Positions 1-9,207 of a DNA stretch of 64,000 nucleotides are shown here, in pieces. The notes under the pieces were generated by a model. The model saw only the letters and a program-made list of their open reading frames with translations, was not told where the DNA came from and ran no database searches. Each line of letters begins with the position of its first letter. Within the stretch, counting starts at the first letter, position 1. Origin of the DNA: Haloarcula marina. GTDB lineage: Archaea > Halobacteriota > Halobacteria > Halobacteriales > Haloarculaceae. The DNA is taken from contig NZ_CP100404.1 of NCBI RefSeq assembly GCF_024218775.1, positions 744,001 through 808,000 of the forward strand, read 5' to 3'. The translations under genes were made by a program, and so were the position numbers.

Positions 1-2561
1 GAGAGCGTGGTCGAGGGCTGTCCGAGCGTCATGTAGTCCAGTCCCACGTCCTTCAGGAGTTGGAGGCGGCGGCGGATGCCGGGGTGGCTCTCGAAGAAGT
101 CGTAGGCCTCCTCGACGCTCATCTCCAGCACGTCCGCGATGGTCGCGCCCTTGTAGGTCACGTCCAGCGTCTCGTCGTTGTAGCGCGCGCCGTCGCACTC
201 CTCGCAGGGCACCTCCACGTCCGAGAGGAAGTTCATGTCGATGGTCACAGTGCCTTGGCCGCCGCAGGCCTCACAGCGGCCGCCTTTGACGTTGAAGGAG
301 AACCGACCCTTCTCGTAGCCTCGCTGTTTGGCGAGGTTCGTCTCGGCGAACAACTCGCGGATGTGGTCGAAGACGTTGGTGTAGGTGGCCGGATTCGACC
401 GCGGCGTGCGGCCGATAGGCGACTGGTCGATGAGACGGACCGTCTCTATCTGGTCGATGCCCTCGATGTCGTCGTGTTCGCCGGGGTTCACGTCGGTGTC
501 GTTCATCCGGCGGACGAGGCCCTTGTACAGGATGTCGTGCATCAGCGTCGATTTCCCGGACCCGGAGACGCCCGTGATGGCGGTGAACGTGCTGAGCGGG
601 AACTGCACGTCGAGGTCCTTGAGGTTGTGCTGACGTGCCCCTTTGACCGTGAGGTGGCCGTCGGCCTCGCGGCGCTCCTCGGGGACCGGAATCGTCCGCT
701 CGCCAGCGAGGTAGTCGCCGGTGACCGACGCCTCGGCGGCCATCAGTTCCTCCTGGGGGCCGTTGACGACGACTTCGCCGCCGCGCTTGCCCGGTCCCGG
801 CCCCATGTCGATTATCTGGTCGGCCCGCCGCATCGTCTCCGTGTCGTGCTCGACGACCAGCAGGGTGTTCCCGAGGTCACGCAGTTCCTCTAAGGTGTTC
901 AGCAGGCGGTCGTTGTCGCGCTGGTGGAGGCCGATGGAGGGTTCGTCGAGGACGTAGAGGACGCCCACTAGCCCGGACCCGATTTGGGTGGCGAGGCGGA
1001 TGCGCTGGCTCTCGCCGCCCGAGAGCGTCGACGCCTCGCGGTCCAGCGTCAGGTACTCCAGTCCGACCTCCTGCATGAACCCGAGGCGGGCGCGAATCTC
1101 TTTGAGAATCTCCTCGGCTATCTTCCGGTCGCGCGCCGAGAGGTTCCCTTCGAGTCCCTCGAAGTGTTCGAGAGCGTCGCCGATGGACATCTCGTTGACC
1201 TCGGTGATGGCCGTGCCGTCGACGAGGACGGCCCGCGATTCGGCCTTCAGGCGCGTCCCCTCACAGGCGGGACAGGTGGTCGTCGCCATGAACTCCTCGA
1301 TGTGTTCGCGGGCGCGGTCCGAGTCCGTCTCGACGTGGCGACGTTCGAGGTTCGGGATGACTCCCTCGAAGCGCTCGGTCTTCTCGCGCGTGCCGTTCTT
1401 GGTGCGCCACTGGAAGTGGACGAGGCCGTCCGTGCCGTAGAGGAACTGTCGCTGTATCTCCTCGTCTAACTCCTCGAACGGCGTCGACAGCGAGACGCCG
1501 AAGTGCTCGGCGACGTTGTCCAGTTGCCGGGAGTAGTAGGTCCGGTCGTAGCTCCACGGCTCGAAGACGTGTTTCAGCGGCTTCGAGCGGTCCTGAATCA
1601 CGAGGTCCTCGCTGACCTCCTTCGTCTCGCCCAGTCCCTCGCACTCGGGACACGCGCCGTGGGGCGAGTTGAACGAGAACGACCGGGTCTCGACCTCGCT
1701 GATGTCGATGCCGCAGTGCGTGCAGGCGAGGTCCTCCGAGAGTTCGACGACGAGGCGGTCTTCCTCGTCGGCCTCCGCGAGGTCACCGGTCGCCCGCGCC
1801 GTCGACCCGCCCAGCGCGTCGGCCGCGCCCTCCGGCGGGTCCGGGAGGATGACCTTCAGCGTGCCGTCGGCCTCCTCCAAGGCCGTCTCGACCGAGTCGG
1901 TGAGGCGCGACCGGGCTTCCGTCGACACCTTCACGCGGTCGACCACCACGTCGACGGTGTGGTCGAAGTTCTCGTCTAACTCCGGCCGGTCCATCGTCAG
2001 GTCGAACTCCTCGCCGTCGACTTCGACGCGACTGTACCCGTCGGAGACGAGGTCGTCGAACAGGTCCTCGAAGGCTCCTTTCTGGTCGCGGACGACCGGC
2101 GCGGCCAGTTTCGCGCGGGTCCCCTCGGGGAGTTCGAGCAGGCGCGTCACCATGTTCTGAGCCGATTGCTCGCCCACCTCGCGGCCACATTCGGGACAGT
2201 GCGGGACGCCGGTCCGGGCGTACAGCAGGCGGAGGTAGTCGTGGAGTTCCGTGACGGTCCCGACCGTCGACCGGGGGTTGTTGGCGGCGTTCTTCTGGTC
2301 GATGGAGATAGCGGGGGAGAGGCCCTCGACGTTCTCGACCTGGGGCTTGTCCATCTGACCGAGGAAGTTGCGGGCGTAGGCGGACAGCGACTCGATGTAG
2401 CGCCGTTGTCCCTCCGCGTACACCGTCTCGAAGGCGAGCGACGACTTCCCCGACCCCGACAGCCCCGTGACGACGGTGAGTTCCTCGCGGGGAATCTCCA
2501 CGTCGACGTCCTTGAGGTTGTGTTCCTCTGCACCCGTGACCTCGATGACGTCCTTGCTCAT
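1..2561 (-). CDS. uvrA: UvrABC excinuclease subunit A, C-terminal end missing (window edge)
   Basis: Damage-recognition ATPase of nucleotide excision repair, an ABC-type protein acting in the cytoplasm. The reading frame starts at the ATG at 2559-2561 and is open to base 1, giving 853 codons before the edge. Visible landmarks are a first P-loop GLSGSGKS (residues 33-40), zinc-finger Cys pairs near CPECG and CEACGG, an ABC signature LSGGESQR, and a second P-loop [10 protein letters not shown]. The last visible residues, GQPSTTL, lead into the second ABC signature, so only roughly the last 100 residues are missing. It diverges from the LURP-one-like gene across 113 bp. Family identity is certain; completeness cannot be judged. 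Confidence 0.97.
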   Translation of the reverse strand, partial: MSKDVIEVTGAEEHNLKDVDVEIPREELTVVTGLSGSGKSSLAFETVYAEGQRRYIESLSAYARNFLGQMDKPQVENVEGLSPAISIDQKNAANNPRSTVGTVTELHDYLRLLYARTGVPHCPECGREVGEQSAQNMVTRLLELPEGTRAKLAAPVVRDQKGAFEDLFDDLVSDGYSRVEVDGEEFDLTMDRPELDENFDHTVDVVVDRVKVSTEARSRLTDSVETALEEADGTLKVILPDPPEGAADALGGSTARATGDLAEADEEDRLVVELSEDLACTHCGIDISEVETRSFSFNSPHGACPECEGLGETKEVSEDLVIQDRSKPLKHVFEPWSYDRTYYSRQLDNVAEHFGVSLSTPFEELDEEIQRQFLYGTDGLVHFQWRTKNGTREKTERFEGVIPNLERRHVETDSDRAREHIEEFMATTTCPACEGTRLKAESRAVLVDGTAITEVNEMSIGDALEHFEGLEGNLSARDRKIAEEILKEIRARLGFMQEVGLEYLTLDREASTLSGGESQRIRLATQIGSGLVGVLYVLDEPSIGLHQRDNDRLLNTLEELRDLGNTLLVVEHDTETMRRADQIIDMGPGPGKRGGEVVVNGPQEELMAAEASVTGDYLAGERTIPVPEERREADGHLTVKGARQHNLKDLDVQFPLSTFTAITGVSGSGKSTLMHDILYKGLVRRMNDTDVNPGEHDDIEGIDQIETVRLIDQSPIGRTPRSNPATYTNVFDHIRELFAETNLAKQRGYEKGRFSFNVKGGRCEACGGQGTVTIDMNFLSDVEVPCEECDGARYNDETLDVTYKGATIADVLEMSVEEAYDFFESHPGIRRRLQLLKDVGLDYMTLGQPSTTL

Positions 2562-2674
2562 GTATGGGTTCCCCAAGGATTCGGTCGGTGAAACCCTGTC
2601 GGTTGGCCACAGTACGGACATTCAGTTGACAGGTGGCACCAACGTTGAAGTTCCGTTCGGCAGGAGACCCGTGT

Positions 2675-3256
2675 ATGTCGACGCCCTCCACCTACGACAT
2701 CCGCGGCATCGAACTCACGGACGACGAGTACACCGTCGAACAGAGCCTCATCCGGAACAAGTACAAGGCGATGGACGCCACCGGGGACGTGGTCCTCCGC
2801 GGGAAACAGAAGCTGTTCAAACTCAAAGAGCAGTTCCCGTTCGTCGACGGGGACGGCGAGGAAGTGTTCGAAGTCAACGCGGGCGGTATCATCGACGTGG
2901 CCGGGAACTACGTCCTCACCGACTCCCGGACCGACGAGGAAGTCGTCGTGCTCGACAACGACTTCTCGCTGTTGCAGGACACGTGGCGGGTCCGTGACCC
3001 CGACACCGGCGAGGAACTCGCGCGCATCGACTCCCGCGGTGCACTCGTGACCGTCGCCCGCAACGTCCTCCCGTTCGGCGCGCTCATCCCGCACAAGTAC
3101 GAAATCACCGACGCCGAGGGCGGCCACGTCGGCCGCGTCGACGGCCAGTTCTCCCTGCGCGACCGGTACGAGATAACTATCGACGACGCCCGGTCCGTCC
3201 CCAAAGAGCCAATCGTCGCCGCCGCCATGGTCATCGACGCGATTCAGGGCAACTGA
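2675..3256 (+). CDS. LURP-one-related (tubby-like fold) protein
   Basis: 193 residues starting [14 protein letters not shown] at 2675; an upstream in-frame start at 2633 adds an unconvincing 14 residues. The pattern of paired beta strands ([17 protein letters not shown], then a repeat of the form '[17 protein letters not shown]') and the overall length match haloarchaeal LURP-one-related proteins, which share the tubby/scramblase fold. No biochemical role is established for archaeal members. A potential role in membrane-lipid binding is inference from the fold only. It is transcribed away from uvrA and followed after 43 bp by an exported protein. Confidence 0.75.
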   Translation: MSTPSTYDIRGIELTDDEYTVEQSLIRNKYKAMDATGDVVLRGKQKLFKLKEQFPFVDGDGEEVFEVNAGGIIDVAGNYVLTDSRTDEEVVVLDNDFSLLQDTWRVRDPDTGEELARIDSRGALVTVARNVLPFGALIPHKYEITDAEGGHVGRVDGQFSLRDRYEITIDDARSVPKEPIVAAAMVIDAIQGN

Positions 3257-3299
3257 ATCCACCGGAAGGCTTCTGGCCGTCGCGTCCCGACTGTGCGGC

Positions 3300-4685
3300 A
3301 TGCGCCGTCGCACCTTCCTCCGGTCGCTCGGCCTCGGTGCGAGTGCCGGTGCTGTCGGCACGAGCGCCGCACATCCCACGCCGACCGGCGACGGTACGGG
3401 CGCGACGCCCGCCGAGACGCCGACTGGGACGGACCCGCTGGGAACGCTGGACCTCCCCGGGGCGCGCGAACTCGTCACGAGTCCGGACGGCCACACGGCC
3501 TACGTCGCCACGGGCGCGGGCGTCGCGTTCGTGGACGTGACCGACCCGACCGCCCCTCGACTCCTCGAACACCGGACCGGCTTACTGGCCGACAGCGACG
3601 AGGGGCCGATGCAGATAGTGCAGGACCTCGCCGTGGTCGGGGACCGACTGCTCGTCGCCGGTCCGGCCCACCCCACCGAGGGCGCACGGGGGTTCGTCCT
3701 CTTCGACGTGAGCGACCGGCAGAACCCCGACCGTATCGTCGGCTACGAGACGGACTCGCAGATTCACAACTGCGACTTCGACGGCCGCTACGCCTACCTC
3801 ACTGCCAACGCCCGCGAGGGGAACCCGCTCCTCGTGGTCGATACGGAGACAGCGCAGGAGGTCGGCACGTGGTCCGTCCTCGACGCCGACGACGCGTGGG
3901 CCGATGTCCCGTCGGCGCTCAGACCGCTCCACGACGTGTGGGTTCAGGACGGCTACGCCTATCTGGCCTACTGGGACGGCGGAACGTGGATACTCGACGT
4001 GTCGGACCCCGCGGACATCTCGCTCGTCTCGCGCGTACGCGGGCAAGACCCGGACACCCTGGCCGCAGTCGAAGACGTGAGCCTCGAACGCACCGAACCG
4101 CCGGGGAACGACCACTTCGTCACGGTGAACGACGACGCGACCTTGCTGGGCGTCGGCGGCGAGTCGTGGGACCGCGGCGGCGACGGGTCGGGCGGCCCTA
4201 GCGGCGTCGAACTGTTCGACATCAGCGACCCCGCCGCGCCCGAGTCGGTCGCGACCATCGACCCGCCGCCGACCAGCGACGCCACGCCCGGCGGCGTGTT
4301 GACGACGGCGCACAACTTCGAACTCACCGACGGGCGCTGTTACTCGTCGTGGTACAACGGCGGCGTGAAGGTCCACGACGTGCGGGACCCCGCCAACCCA
4401 CGAGAGGTGTTCGCGTGGCGCGACTCCGAGACCACCTCGTTTTGGACCGCCCAGCGCGGGAACGGGTGTTTCCTCGGCGCGAACACGAACGCCAACCGCG
4501 GGTCGGACGTGACTCCGGGCGTCTACACGTTCCCGGACCCGGACATCGCGACGCCGACGGCAACGGAGTCGCCTTCGGCGGCCGATGGGGGACAGAGCGT
4601 CGTCGGGGCGGCCGGTCCCGGGTTCGGAGTGGCCGCGGTGCTCGCGGCGCTCGGACTCGCGGCGTGGCGACGGGACGCCGACTAG
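3300..4685 (+). CDS. Exported LVIVD-repeat beta-propeller protein with PGF-CTERM anchor
   Basis: 461 residues. The N-terminus MRRRTFLRSLGLGASAG is a twin-arginine signal. The mature part carries at least five repeats containing D-[VI]-[TSR]-D-P-x-x-P/x-P (DVTDPTAP, DVSDRQNP, DVSDPAD, DISDPAAP, DVRDPANP), the signature of LVIVD-repeat propellers. The last 26 residues hold a PGF motif (about 440-442), a hydrophobic helix and an Arg-Arg-Asp tail, which is the PGF-CTERM signal processed by archaeosortase A for lipid anchoring. A Thr/Pro/Ala-rich stalk (about 410-435) precedes it. Expected location is the cell surface. Ligand and role are unknown. It converges on the fau-1 gene, overlapping its end by 4 bp. 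Confidence 0.85.
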   Translation: MRRRTFLRSLGLGASAGAVGTSAAHPTPTGDGTGATPAETPTGTDPLGTLDLPGARELVTSPDGHTAYVATGAGVAFVDVTDPTAPRLLEHRTGLLADSDEGPMQIVQDLAVVGDRLLVAGPAHPTEGARGFVLFDVSDRQNPDRIVGYETDSQIHNCDFDGRYAYLTANAREGNPLLVVDTETAQEVGTWSVLDADDAWADVPSALRPLHDVWVQDGYAYLAYWDGGTWILDVSDPADISLVSRVRGQDPDTLAAVEDVSLERTEPPGNDHFVTVNDDATLLGVGGESWDRGGDGSGGPSGVELFDISDPAAPESVATIDPPPTSDATPGGVLTTAHNFELTDGRCYSSWYNGGVKVHDVRDPANPREVFAWRDSETTSFWTAQRGNGCFLGANTNANRGSDVTPGVYTFPDPDIATPTATESPSAADGGQSVVGAAGPGFGVAAVLAALGLAAWRRDAD

Positions 4686-6079
4686 GGTTCGAGCGCGTTC
4701 GCCACCGCCGCCGCGACGCTCCGGGCGCGGTCGGCCAGCGCTTCGGGCACGTCGCCGCGCGCCTCGGCCGCGTCGAGTTCGTCGTCGTCGACGCGTTCGA
4801 CCGTCCCGTCGGCGTACTTCAGCACGTCGACGTGTAAGTCGACGTAGCGGGCGGTGTCGGGGAATATCTCGACGGGCGTACAGACGTTGACGTACGTCCC
4901 CTTTCGCTTCCCGTCGCGGTCACGGTAGACGGTTGGGTACCACCAGCGCCCTTCCTTCAGTTTCGTCTCGGCGACGTCACCGGCCTCTTTCGGGACGCCG
5001 AGGCCGTCGTACTCGCCGCCGCCGGACATCTCTCGTTCGACGGTGACGCTCCCGTCGACGTCGACGGACTGCACGTCGGCCCGACCCAGCGTGATGAGTC
5101 GGCCGTCCGGTTTCCCGTGGCCGAGCGTGAGCGACCCGCCCTCCACAGGCCCGAACTGCCGGGCCGTCACGGCGAAGGGAAAGTCGGCGTCCCCCGAGGG
5201 CGTCGGGTCGTCGCACAGCGCCTCGACGTAGTCGACGGCCGCGCTGGCGGCGTTCGACCCGGCCTTGACGCGATGGTGGCCCTCCATCGTCGCCGTCACC
5301 GCGCGGCGGTGGCCGTCGAGGGCGAAGCGACTCTCGCGGCCGAACCAGACCCACACGGTCGCACCGCCGTCGTGGCGTCGGGCGGGCGTCTCCTCCCCCA
5401 GTTCGCCGTCGAGGTCGGCGTCGAGGTCCGCGGCCCGGTCGTTGGCGGCTTCCAGTGCGTTCGCGAGTGCGTCGAAGTCCGCCTCGTCGCTCGCTCGCTC
5501 CCACGAGACGCCCCACCCGTCGCGCGGGTCCGCCGCGATGACGTCGAGCATCGCCGGCCCGCCCGCCGTCGCGGCGTTCGAACCGCCGCGTTCCAGCGTC
5601 AGCACCTCGCCGCGGACCGCGAGGGTGGTATCGAGGACCGGCCGACCGTCGGTCCACGGCGCGCTCCCCTCGACGACCTGTACGCGCACGCGGTCACCCG
5701 TCTCGACTCGCTCGTCGGCGTTGCGGTACGGGAGAAACCCCTCGCCGTCGCCGCAGTCGACCACCGCGCCGCTCCCGAGCGTCTCGGTCACTTCCCCGTC
5801 GTACACTGCACCCTCGGGGAGGGGGTCGGCCCACGAGAGCGTGTCGCGGCCGAGGTCCGTGAGGCAGTCGACGACCGCCTCGACTGCGTCGCTGTCGCCG
5901 CTGACGCCGACGCCCTGCCGGTCGTCCGTGGTCGCGACTGTGGCCCCCGCGCGCTCGACCCGGAACTCGGACTCGAAACGGTCCTCGATGGGGCCGGACG
6001 CCTGTACCACGTCCATCCCGGCGTCGGTCAGCAGTCGGGTCAGCGCCGTCGCGTAGATGCCCCTGATGCGGACCGTCAT
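4682..6079 (-). CDS. fau-1: RNA-binding protein FAU-1 / AU-1 (probable ribonuclease)
   Basis: 465 residues starting MTVRIRGIYATALT (ATG at 6077-6079); longer in-frame starts run into Arg-rich sequence and are rejected. The middle resembles an S1-like RNA-binding module (about 100-160, 'GSGAVVDCGDGEGFLPY'). The C-terminal third is a DUF402-type domain with KEGRWWYPTVYRDRDG and the acidic/aromatic pattern 'YVDLHVDVLKYADG'. Characterised relatives bind AU-rich RNA and are implicated in 5S rRNA processing as RNase E/G-like factors. Its start overlaps the stop of the upstream 124-aa gene by 4 bp (ATGA), so the pair is probably one transcript. Confidence 0.87.
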   Translation of the reverse strand: MTVRIRGIYATALTRLLTDAGMDVVQASGPIEDRFESEFRVERAGATVATTDDRQGVGVSGDSDAVEAVVDCLTDLGRDTLSWADPLPEGAVYDGEVTETLGSGAVVDCGDGEGFLPYRNADERVETGDRVRVQVVEGSAPWTDGRPVLDTTLAVRGEVLTLERGGSNAATAGGPAMLDVIAADPRDGWGVSWERASDEADFDALANALEAANDRAADLDADLDGELGEETPARRHDGGATVWVWFGRESRFALDGHRRAVTATMEGHHRVKAGSNAASAAVDYVEALCDDPTPSGDADFPFAVTARQFGPVEGGSLTLGHGKPDGRLITLGRADVQSVDVDGSVTVEREMSGGGEYDGLGVPKEAGDVAETKLKEGRWWYPTVYRDRDGKRKGTYVNVCTPVEIFPDTARYVDLHVDVLKYADGTVERVDDDELDAAEARGDVPEALADRARSVAAAVANALEP

Positions 6080-6450
6080 AGCGCGTCTTTCTCGCCCGCG
6101 AAGCGGACCCGGGCGTCGACGGTCGGCCCCAGCGTCAGTTCGACCACGCCGTCGCTCAGGACGCGCCCGCCCTCGACGGGGACGCCCCACGTGTCGAACC
6201 GGAGGTAGCCGCGGATGTCGTCGGCGTGGGTAAAGAGGTCCAGATACTCGACCGTGTGGGTCTGTACGTCCGAACTGCTGTGGGCCATCTCCATGTCGGA
6301 GTACACCGTCTCGCGGTCGGCGAAGAACGCTTCGAGGTCGGCGGCCGCGTCTGCGGTGGCCTCGACGACTGCTTCGGAGGCGGCCGCGATGGTCGCTTGG
6401 TCGACCCCGGCCTCACGGAGCGCCTGCTGCTCGCGCTGTGTGAAGTGCAT
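6076..6450 (-). CDS. Conserved haloarchaeal protein of unknown function
   Basis: 124 residues starting MHFTQREQQALREAG. The N-terminal half is a predicted Ala/Glu-rich helix; the C-terminal half has beta-strand character and ends in VRFAGEKDAL. No catalytic motif, membrane segment or signal peptide is seen. Its stop overlaps the start of fau-1, suggesting translational coupling and a link to RNA metabolism, but that is inference from position only. I do not recognise a named family. Confidence 0.7.
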   Translation of the reverse strand: MHFTQREQQALREAGVDQATIAAASEAVVEATADAAADLEAFFADRETVYSDMEMAHSSSDVQTHTVEYLDLFTHADDIRGYLRFDTWGVPVEGGRVLSDGVVELTLGPTVDARVRFAGEKDAL

Positions 6451-6493
6451 AGCCGGTCTTGGTGACCGGGGATAGAAAACGTCGCGGACTCGT

Positions 6494-6649
6494 TCAGGCC
6501 ATCGCGTTCAGGACCAACACGAGGCCGCCGAACAGGACGCCGAAAGCGACGATGGTTCGCGGGTCGATACGGATGGTGTTGGTGTCCTCGGCGTCGAAGT
6601 ACCGGACCAGTCCGGCGCTCGACATCAGCCCACCGCTGTCGCTGCTCAT
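6494..6649 (-). CDS. Preprotein translocase subunit Sec61-beta
   Basis: 51 residues, start [19 protein letters not shown] short polar N-terminus containing the conserved '[10 protein letters not shown]' stretch and 'IRIDPRTI' is followed by one C-terminal transmembrane helix (about 33-50, [17 protein letters not shown]). Length and layout are typical of the archaeal Sec61-beta subunit, a peripheral component of the SecYE protein-conducting channel. It is monocistronic by position, 43 bp downstream of the next minus-strand gene, and faces the thioredoxin gene across a 117-bp divergent promoter region. Confidence 0.92.
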   Translation of the reverse strand: MSSDSGGLMSSAGLVRYFDAEDTNTIRIDPRTIVAFGVLFGGLVLVLNAMA

Positions 6650-6673
6650 ACTCGACAGTCGCGACTGCCGGGG

Positions 6674-6686
6674 AGTAAGCCTTTCC
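6674..6686 (-). promoter_or_regulatory. Promoter of Sec61-beta (TATA-like GGCTTACTC)
   Basis: On the minus strand an AAGG-GCTTACTC segment lies about 27 nt before the ATG at 6649 and is preceded by an A/G-rich GAAAGGGAAA stretch that could act as the TFB-recognition element. The spacing implies a leaderless or nearly leaderless mRNA. Confidence 0.4.
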
Positions 6687-6730
6687 CTTTCTTCCGGCCC
6701 GCGTGTCCTCGCCGCACCCACATGGACAAT

Positions 6731-6739
6731 CCTTATCTG
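6731..6739 (+). promoter_or_regulatory. Promoter TATA element of thioredoxin gene
   Basis: CCTTATCTG is centred about 32 nt before the ATG at 6767, which puts the transcription start about 5 nt upstream of the start codon. The sequence GAGAGGAACC just before the ATG could serve as a weak Shine-Dalgarno site. Confidence 0.45.
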
Positions 6740-6766
6740 CCCCCACAGATTAGCTGGAGAGGAACC

Positions 6767-7033
6767 ATGACGGTCACGCTCAAGGATTTCTACGCCGACT
6801 GGTGCGGCCCTTGTAAGACGCAAGACCCCATCCTCGAAGACCTGGAGGAACAGTGGGGCGACGTGGAGTTCGAGAAAATCAACGTCGACGAGGAACAGGA
6901 CATCGCCAACGAGTATCAGGTCCGCTCGCTTCCGACCCTCATCGTCGAGAACGACGACGGCATCGTCGAGCGCTTCGTCGGCGTCACGCAGGCGGACGAC
7001 ATCGAGGACGCGCTTTCGCAGGCCGGGGCCTGA
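6767..7033 (+). CDS. Thioredoxin-family protein
   Basis: 88 residues beginning [23 protein letters not shown] redox motif lies at residues 12-16, followed by [24 protein letters not shown], which includes the cis-proline loop typical of thioredoxins. The protein is shorter than canonical thioredoxin (about 105 aa) because the first strand is trimmed; the earlier in-frame start at 6722 adds a Pro-rich stretch that overlaps the promoter and is disfavoured. It is a cytoplasmic disulfide reductase by family. It converges on the ferredoxin fusion gene across a structured non-coding region. Confidence 0.92.
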   Translation: MTVTLKDFYADWCGPCKTQDPILEDLEEQWGDVEFEKINVDEEQDIANEYQVRSLPTLIVENDDGIVERFVGVTQADDIEDALSQAGA

Positions 7034-7084
7034 GGACCACTTTTTCGTCGCCTTTCCTCGGCCGCCGACGGTGGCCTGCGGGAA

Positions 7085-7277
7085 GGCTCCTCGCAAAAAC
7101 GTCCTCAGAAATCGGAGATTGCTGCTGGGCTGTCCTCGGGAGTGCACAGCACTTCCGATGTGCATGGAAGACGCATCGCGTCTTCCACACTGCGTTAGCG
7201 CTTCGCTCTACCGAACGTGAGGAAAAACGCGGAACGCGGCGACACCGCGTCCCGTGAACCGGCGGCGAACCCGCCGG
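7085..7277. repeat. Intergenic element made of successive short palindromes
   Basis: The 277-bp gap between the convergent thioredoxin and ferredoxin genes has no credible coding sequence but contains a series of inverted repeats. AGTGC/GCACT lies at 7141-7153 with a 3-nt loop. TGGAAGACGC/GCGTCTTCCA lies at 7165-7187 (10-bp stem, loop ATC). ACGCGG/CCGCGT lies at 7234-7250. CCGGCGG/CCGCCGG lies at 7259-7277. An imperfect AGAAATC/GATTGCT pair precedes them near 7109-7126. A short run of T directly after the thioredoxin stop (7043-7048) may end that transcript. The cluster looks like a dispersed haloarchaeal intergenic repeat, but I cannot check for other copies. Confidence 0.5.
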
Positions 7278-7310
7278 ATGTCCGTCGCTACCGCCCGGCA
7301 CAGCGACCGC

Positions 7311-8003
7311 TCAGTCCGTCGACGACGAGGCCTGTTCGAACCGACTCGCGGGCAGGAGCAGGTCGTGGACTTCGGGCAGGTGCTTGACGTTGTAGACGAT
7401 TTTGGCGTCGCTCGTGGGTGCGACGATACAGGAGAGGCGGATGCCCTTATCGTGGAGTTCCTGCGGGAGGATGTGGCTCTTCGGCGAAGGCATCTCGCCC
7501 TCGACGACGGCGACGGCGCAGTTCGTACAGGCCCCGCCCCGACAGGCGAACGGCCACGTGTACCCCTCGTCCTCGGCGGCCTCCAGCAGTGATTCGTTTT
7601 CCGCGACGTGGAACCGGCCGTAGTCCTCGGGGTCGAACCCGCCGTCGGCGGCCTTCTCGAACAGGTCCTCGTCGTCGAGCGACCACCCCTCGTCGGCCAG
7701 CACTTCGTAGTTCAGGTACTCGACTTCGACGCCCTCGGGTTCCGGTTCGGGTTCTGGCTCCGGTTCTGGCTCAGGCCGGGGTCGTCTCGGGCCGCGATGG
7801 CCCCTCGGCCCGGTTGGAGAGATGGGGTCGCCGGGTCGCCACCCGTCCTCGATGCGCTCGTAGGCGTCTTGGACGGCTTGAAACGCCTCGGCGGACCCGC
7901 CTTGGTCGGGATGGGTCTCCTTGACCCGTTCGCGATACGCGTCGACGATTTCGGCCTCGTCCGCGTCGGGGTCGACGCCGAGAATCTCGAATGGAGACGC
8001 CAC
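7311..8003 (-). CDS. J-domain / [2Fe-2S] ferredoxin fusion protein
   Basis: 230 residues from a GTG start at 8001-8003. Residues 1-55 form a DnaJ-type J domain with the HPD tripeptide at 31-33. A linker (about 60-92) contains Pro-Arg and a run of Pro-Glu repeats. Residues 93-230 are a plant-type [2Fe-2S] ferredoxin with cluster cysteines C154, C159, C162 and C192 (CRGGACTNC plus a distal SC). Such ferredoxins are the main soluble electron carriers of haloarchaea. The J domain could recruit DnaK/Hsp70 for cluster loading or folding, but that is inference. The linker is rich in rigid repeats, so the two parts are probably spatially separate. Confidence 0.88.
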   Translation of the reverse strand: MASPFEILGVDPDADEAEIVDAYRERVKETHPDQGGSAEAFQAVQDAYERIEDGWRPGDPISPTGPRGHRGPRRPRPEPEPEPEPEPEPEGVEVEYLNYEVLADEGWSLDDEDLFEKAADGGFDPEDYGRFHVAENESLLEAAEDEGYTWPFACRGGACTNCAVAVVEGEMPSPKSHILPQELHDKGIRLSCIVAPTSDAKIVYNVKHLPEVHDLLLPASRFEQASSSTD

Positions 8004-8049
8004 ATCCGGAGGTAGGACTGCGCGTTGAAAAACCCCTCTCTGCCGGCCG

Positions 8050-8715
8050 TTACTGGAAGCGAACGCCCAGGTCGTGGAGGCCGTCGTTGTGGCGGGCGAC
8101 GTTGATGAGCAGCGGGGTCAGCCCCTCGACTTCGGCGGCGTTCGAGAGCGGGCCGCCGTCGAGTGCGCGGAGTCCTTCGATGCCTTCGGCGAGTTCCGAC
8201 ACGGTGTCTTTGGCGTCGCCGTCGTCGCCGACGACGATGGTGTCCCAGTCGAGTTCGGCGTCCAGATTCGCCAGCCGACCGGCCGCGAGGTTGTGGAACG
8301 CGCCGACGACGGGCGTGTCTTCGGGGACGGCCTGCGCCGCCAGTTCGGTGACGCTGCCGACGCCGGGACGGTTGTAGTGGAACCCGTCTTCGTCGCGCTT
8401 CATGCCGACGGCGGGCGAGACGAGGATTGCGTCGTCCAGGTGGTCGGCGACGGCTTCCACGGTATCCGTGAGGTGATAGGCCGGGACGGCCGCGACGACG
8501 ACGTCGGCGCGCGCCGTGGCGTCCTCGTTACTCAGTCCGGCGATGTCGACTTCCTGGCCGCGACTGTCGAGTTCCGTCTCGTACTCCTCGGCTTTCTGCT
8601 CGGCCTTTCCGGCGTCGCGTGACCCGACGATGACCGTGTGGTTCGTGTCGTACGCCCAGCGGAGGGCGAGGCCTTCGCCGATGTCGCCCGTGCCACCGAG
8701 TAGTGCGATGTCCAT
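8050..8715 (-). CDS. npdG: F420H2:NADP oxidoreductase
   Basis: 221 residues starting [20 protein letters not shown]. The GGTGDIG motif (7-13) is the NADP-binding fold of the F420-dependent NADP reductase family, and the following '[16 protein letters not shown]' matches the region that contacts the NADP phosphate. It transfers hydride between reduced coenzyme F420 and NADP in the cytoplasm. Length is normal for the family. It lies 46 bp downstream of the ferredoxin fusion start in the same orientation, so both redox genes might share a transcript. Confidence 0.93.
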   Translation of the reverse strand: MDIALLGGTGDIGEGLALRWAYDTNHTVIVGSRDAGKAEQKAEEYETELDSRGQEVDIAGLSNEDATARADVVVAAVPAYHLTDTVEAVADHLDDAILVSPAVGMKRDEDGFHYNRPGVGSVTELAAQAVPEDTPVVGAFHNLAAGRLANLDAELDWDTIVVGDDGDAKDTVSELAEGIEGLRALDGGPLSNAAEVEGLTPLLINVARHNDGLHDLGVRFQ

Positions 8716-8769
8716 GTCTACGCGGTGGGCCGAACCGCGAATAAGCGTTGTGCGACCGGTGGCGTTTGC

Positions 8770-9159
8770 CTACGTGTATTCGTCCCAGAGGTAGTCGAAG
8801 CCGCCGCCGTAGGCGAGGTACAGCGCGGTCCCGAGTCCCGCGACGTAGGCGAGCAGTTGGGCGGCGATGCCCAGCGGACTCGTGTAGCCGAGCAGGAACT
8901 CGAAGAGCGTCGCGAGGACGACGGTGACGACGAAGATGGTGACGATGAACAGACCGACGCGGCCGGGGCGGTGGGCCGACGCGAACACGTCGGGATGGGT
9001 CGAAATCGTCCAGTAGGCGAGCGGAAACGCGACGGCCGCGAAGCCGACGGTGTACAACTGGATGTATTCGAGTGCGGGTTGGGCGACCGCCGCGCCGCCG
9101 ACCATCCCGGCCCAGAAACTCACCAACAGCGCCCACGCGACCATCGACGCACGTCCCAT
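8770..9159 (-). CDS. Small integral membrane protein of unknown function
   Basis: 129 residues. Four hydrophobic segments are apparent (about 5-25, 34-50, 67-90 and 96-115), separated by short polar loops such as STHPDVFASAHRPGR. Acidic residues at the very C-terminus (DYLWDEYT) suggest a cytoplasmic tail. No motif linked to a transport or enzyme family is seen. It is co-oriented with npdG (54 bp away) and with the HAD phosphatase gene. Confidence 0.7.
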   Translation of the reverse strand: MGRASMVAWALLVSFWAGMVGGAAVAQPALEYIQLYTVGFAAVAFPLAYWTISTHPDVFASAHRPGRVGLFIVTIFVVTVVLATLFEFLLGYTSPLGIAAQLLAYVAGLGTALYLAYGGGFDYLWDEYT

Positions 9160-9207
9160 GTCACTTCGTTCAGACTCGCTCGGGAAATCCCTGCCGTTCT
9201 CGCTGGC

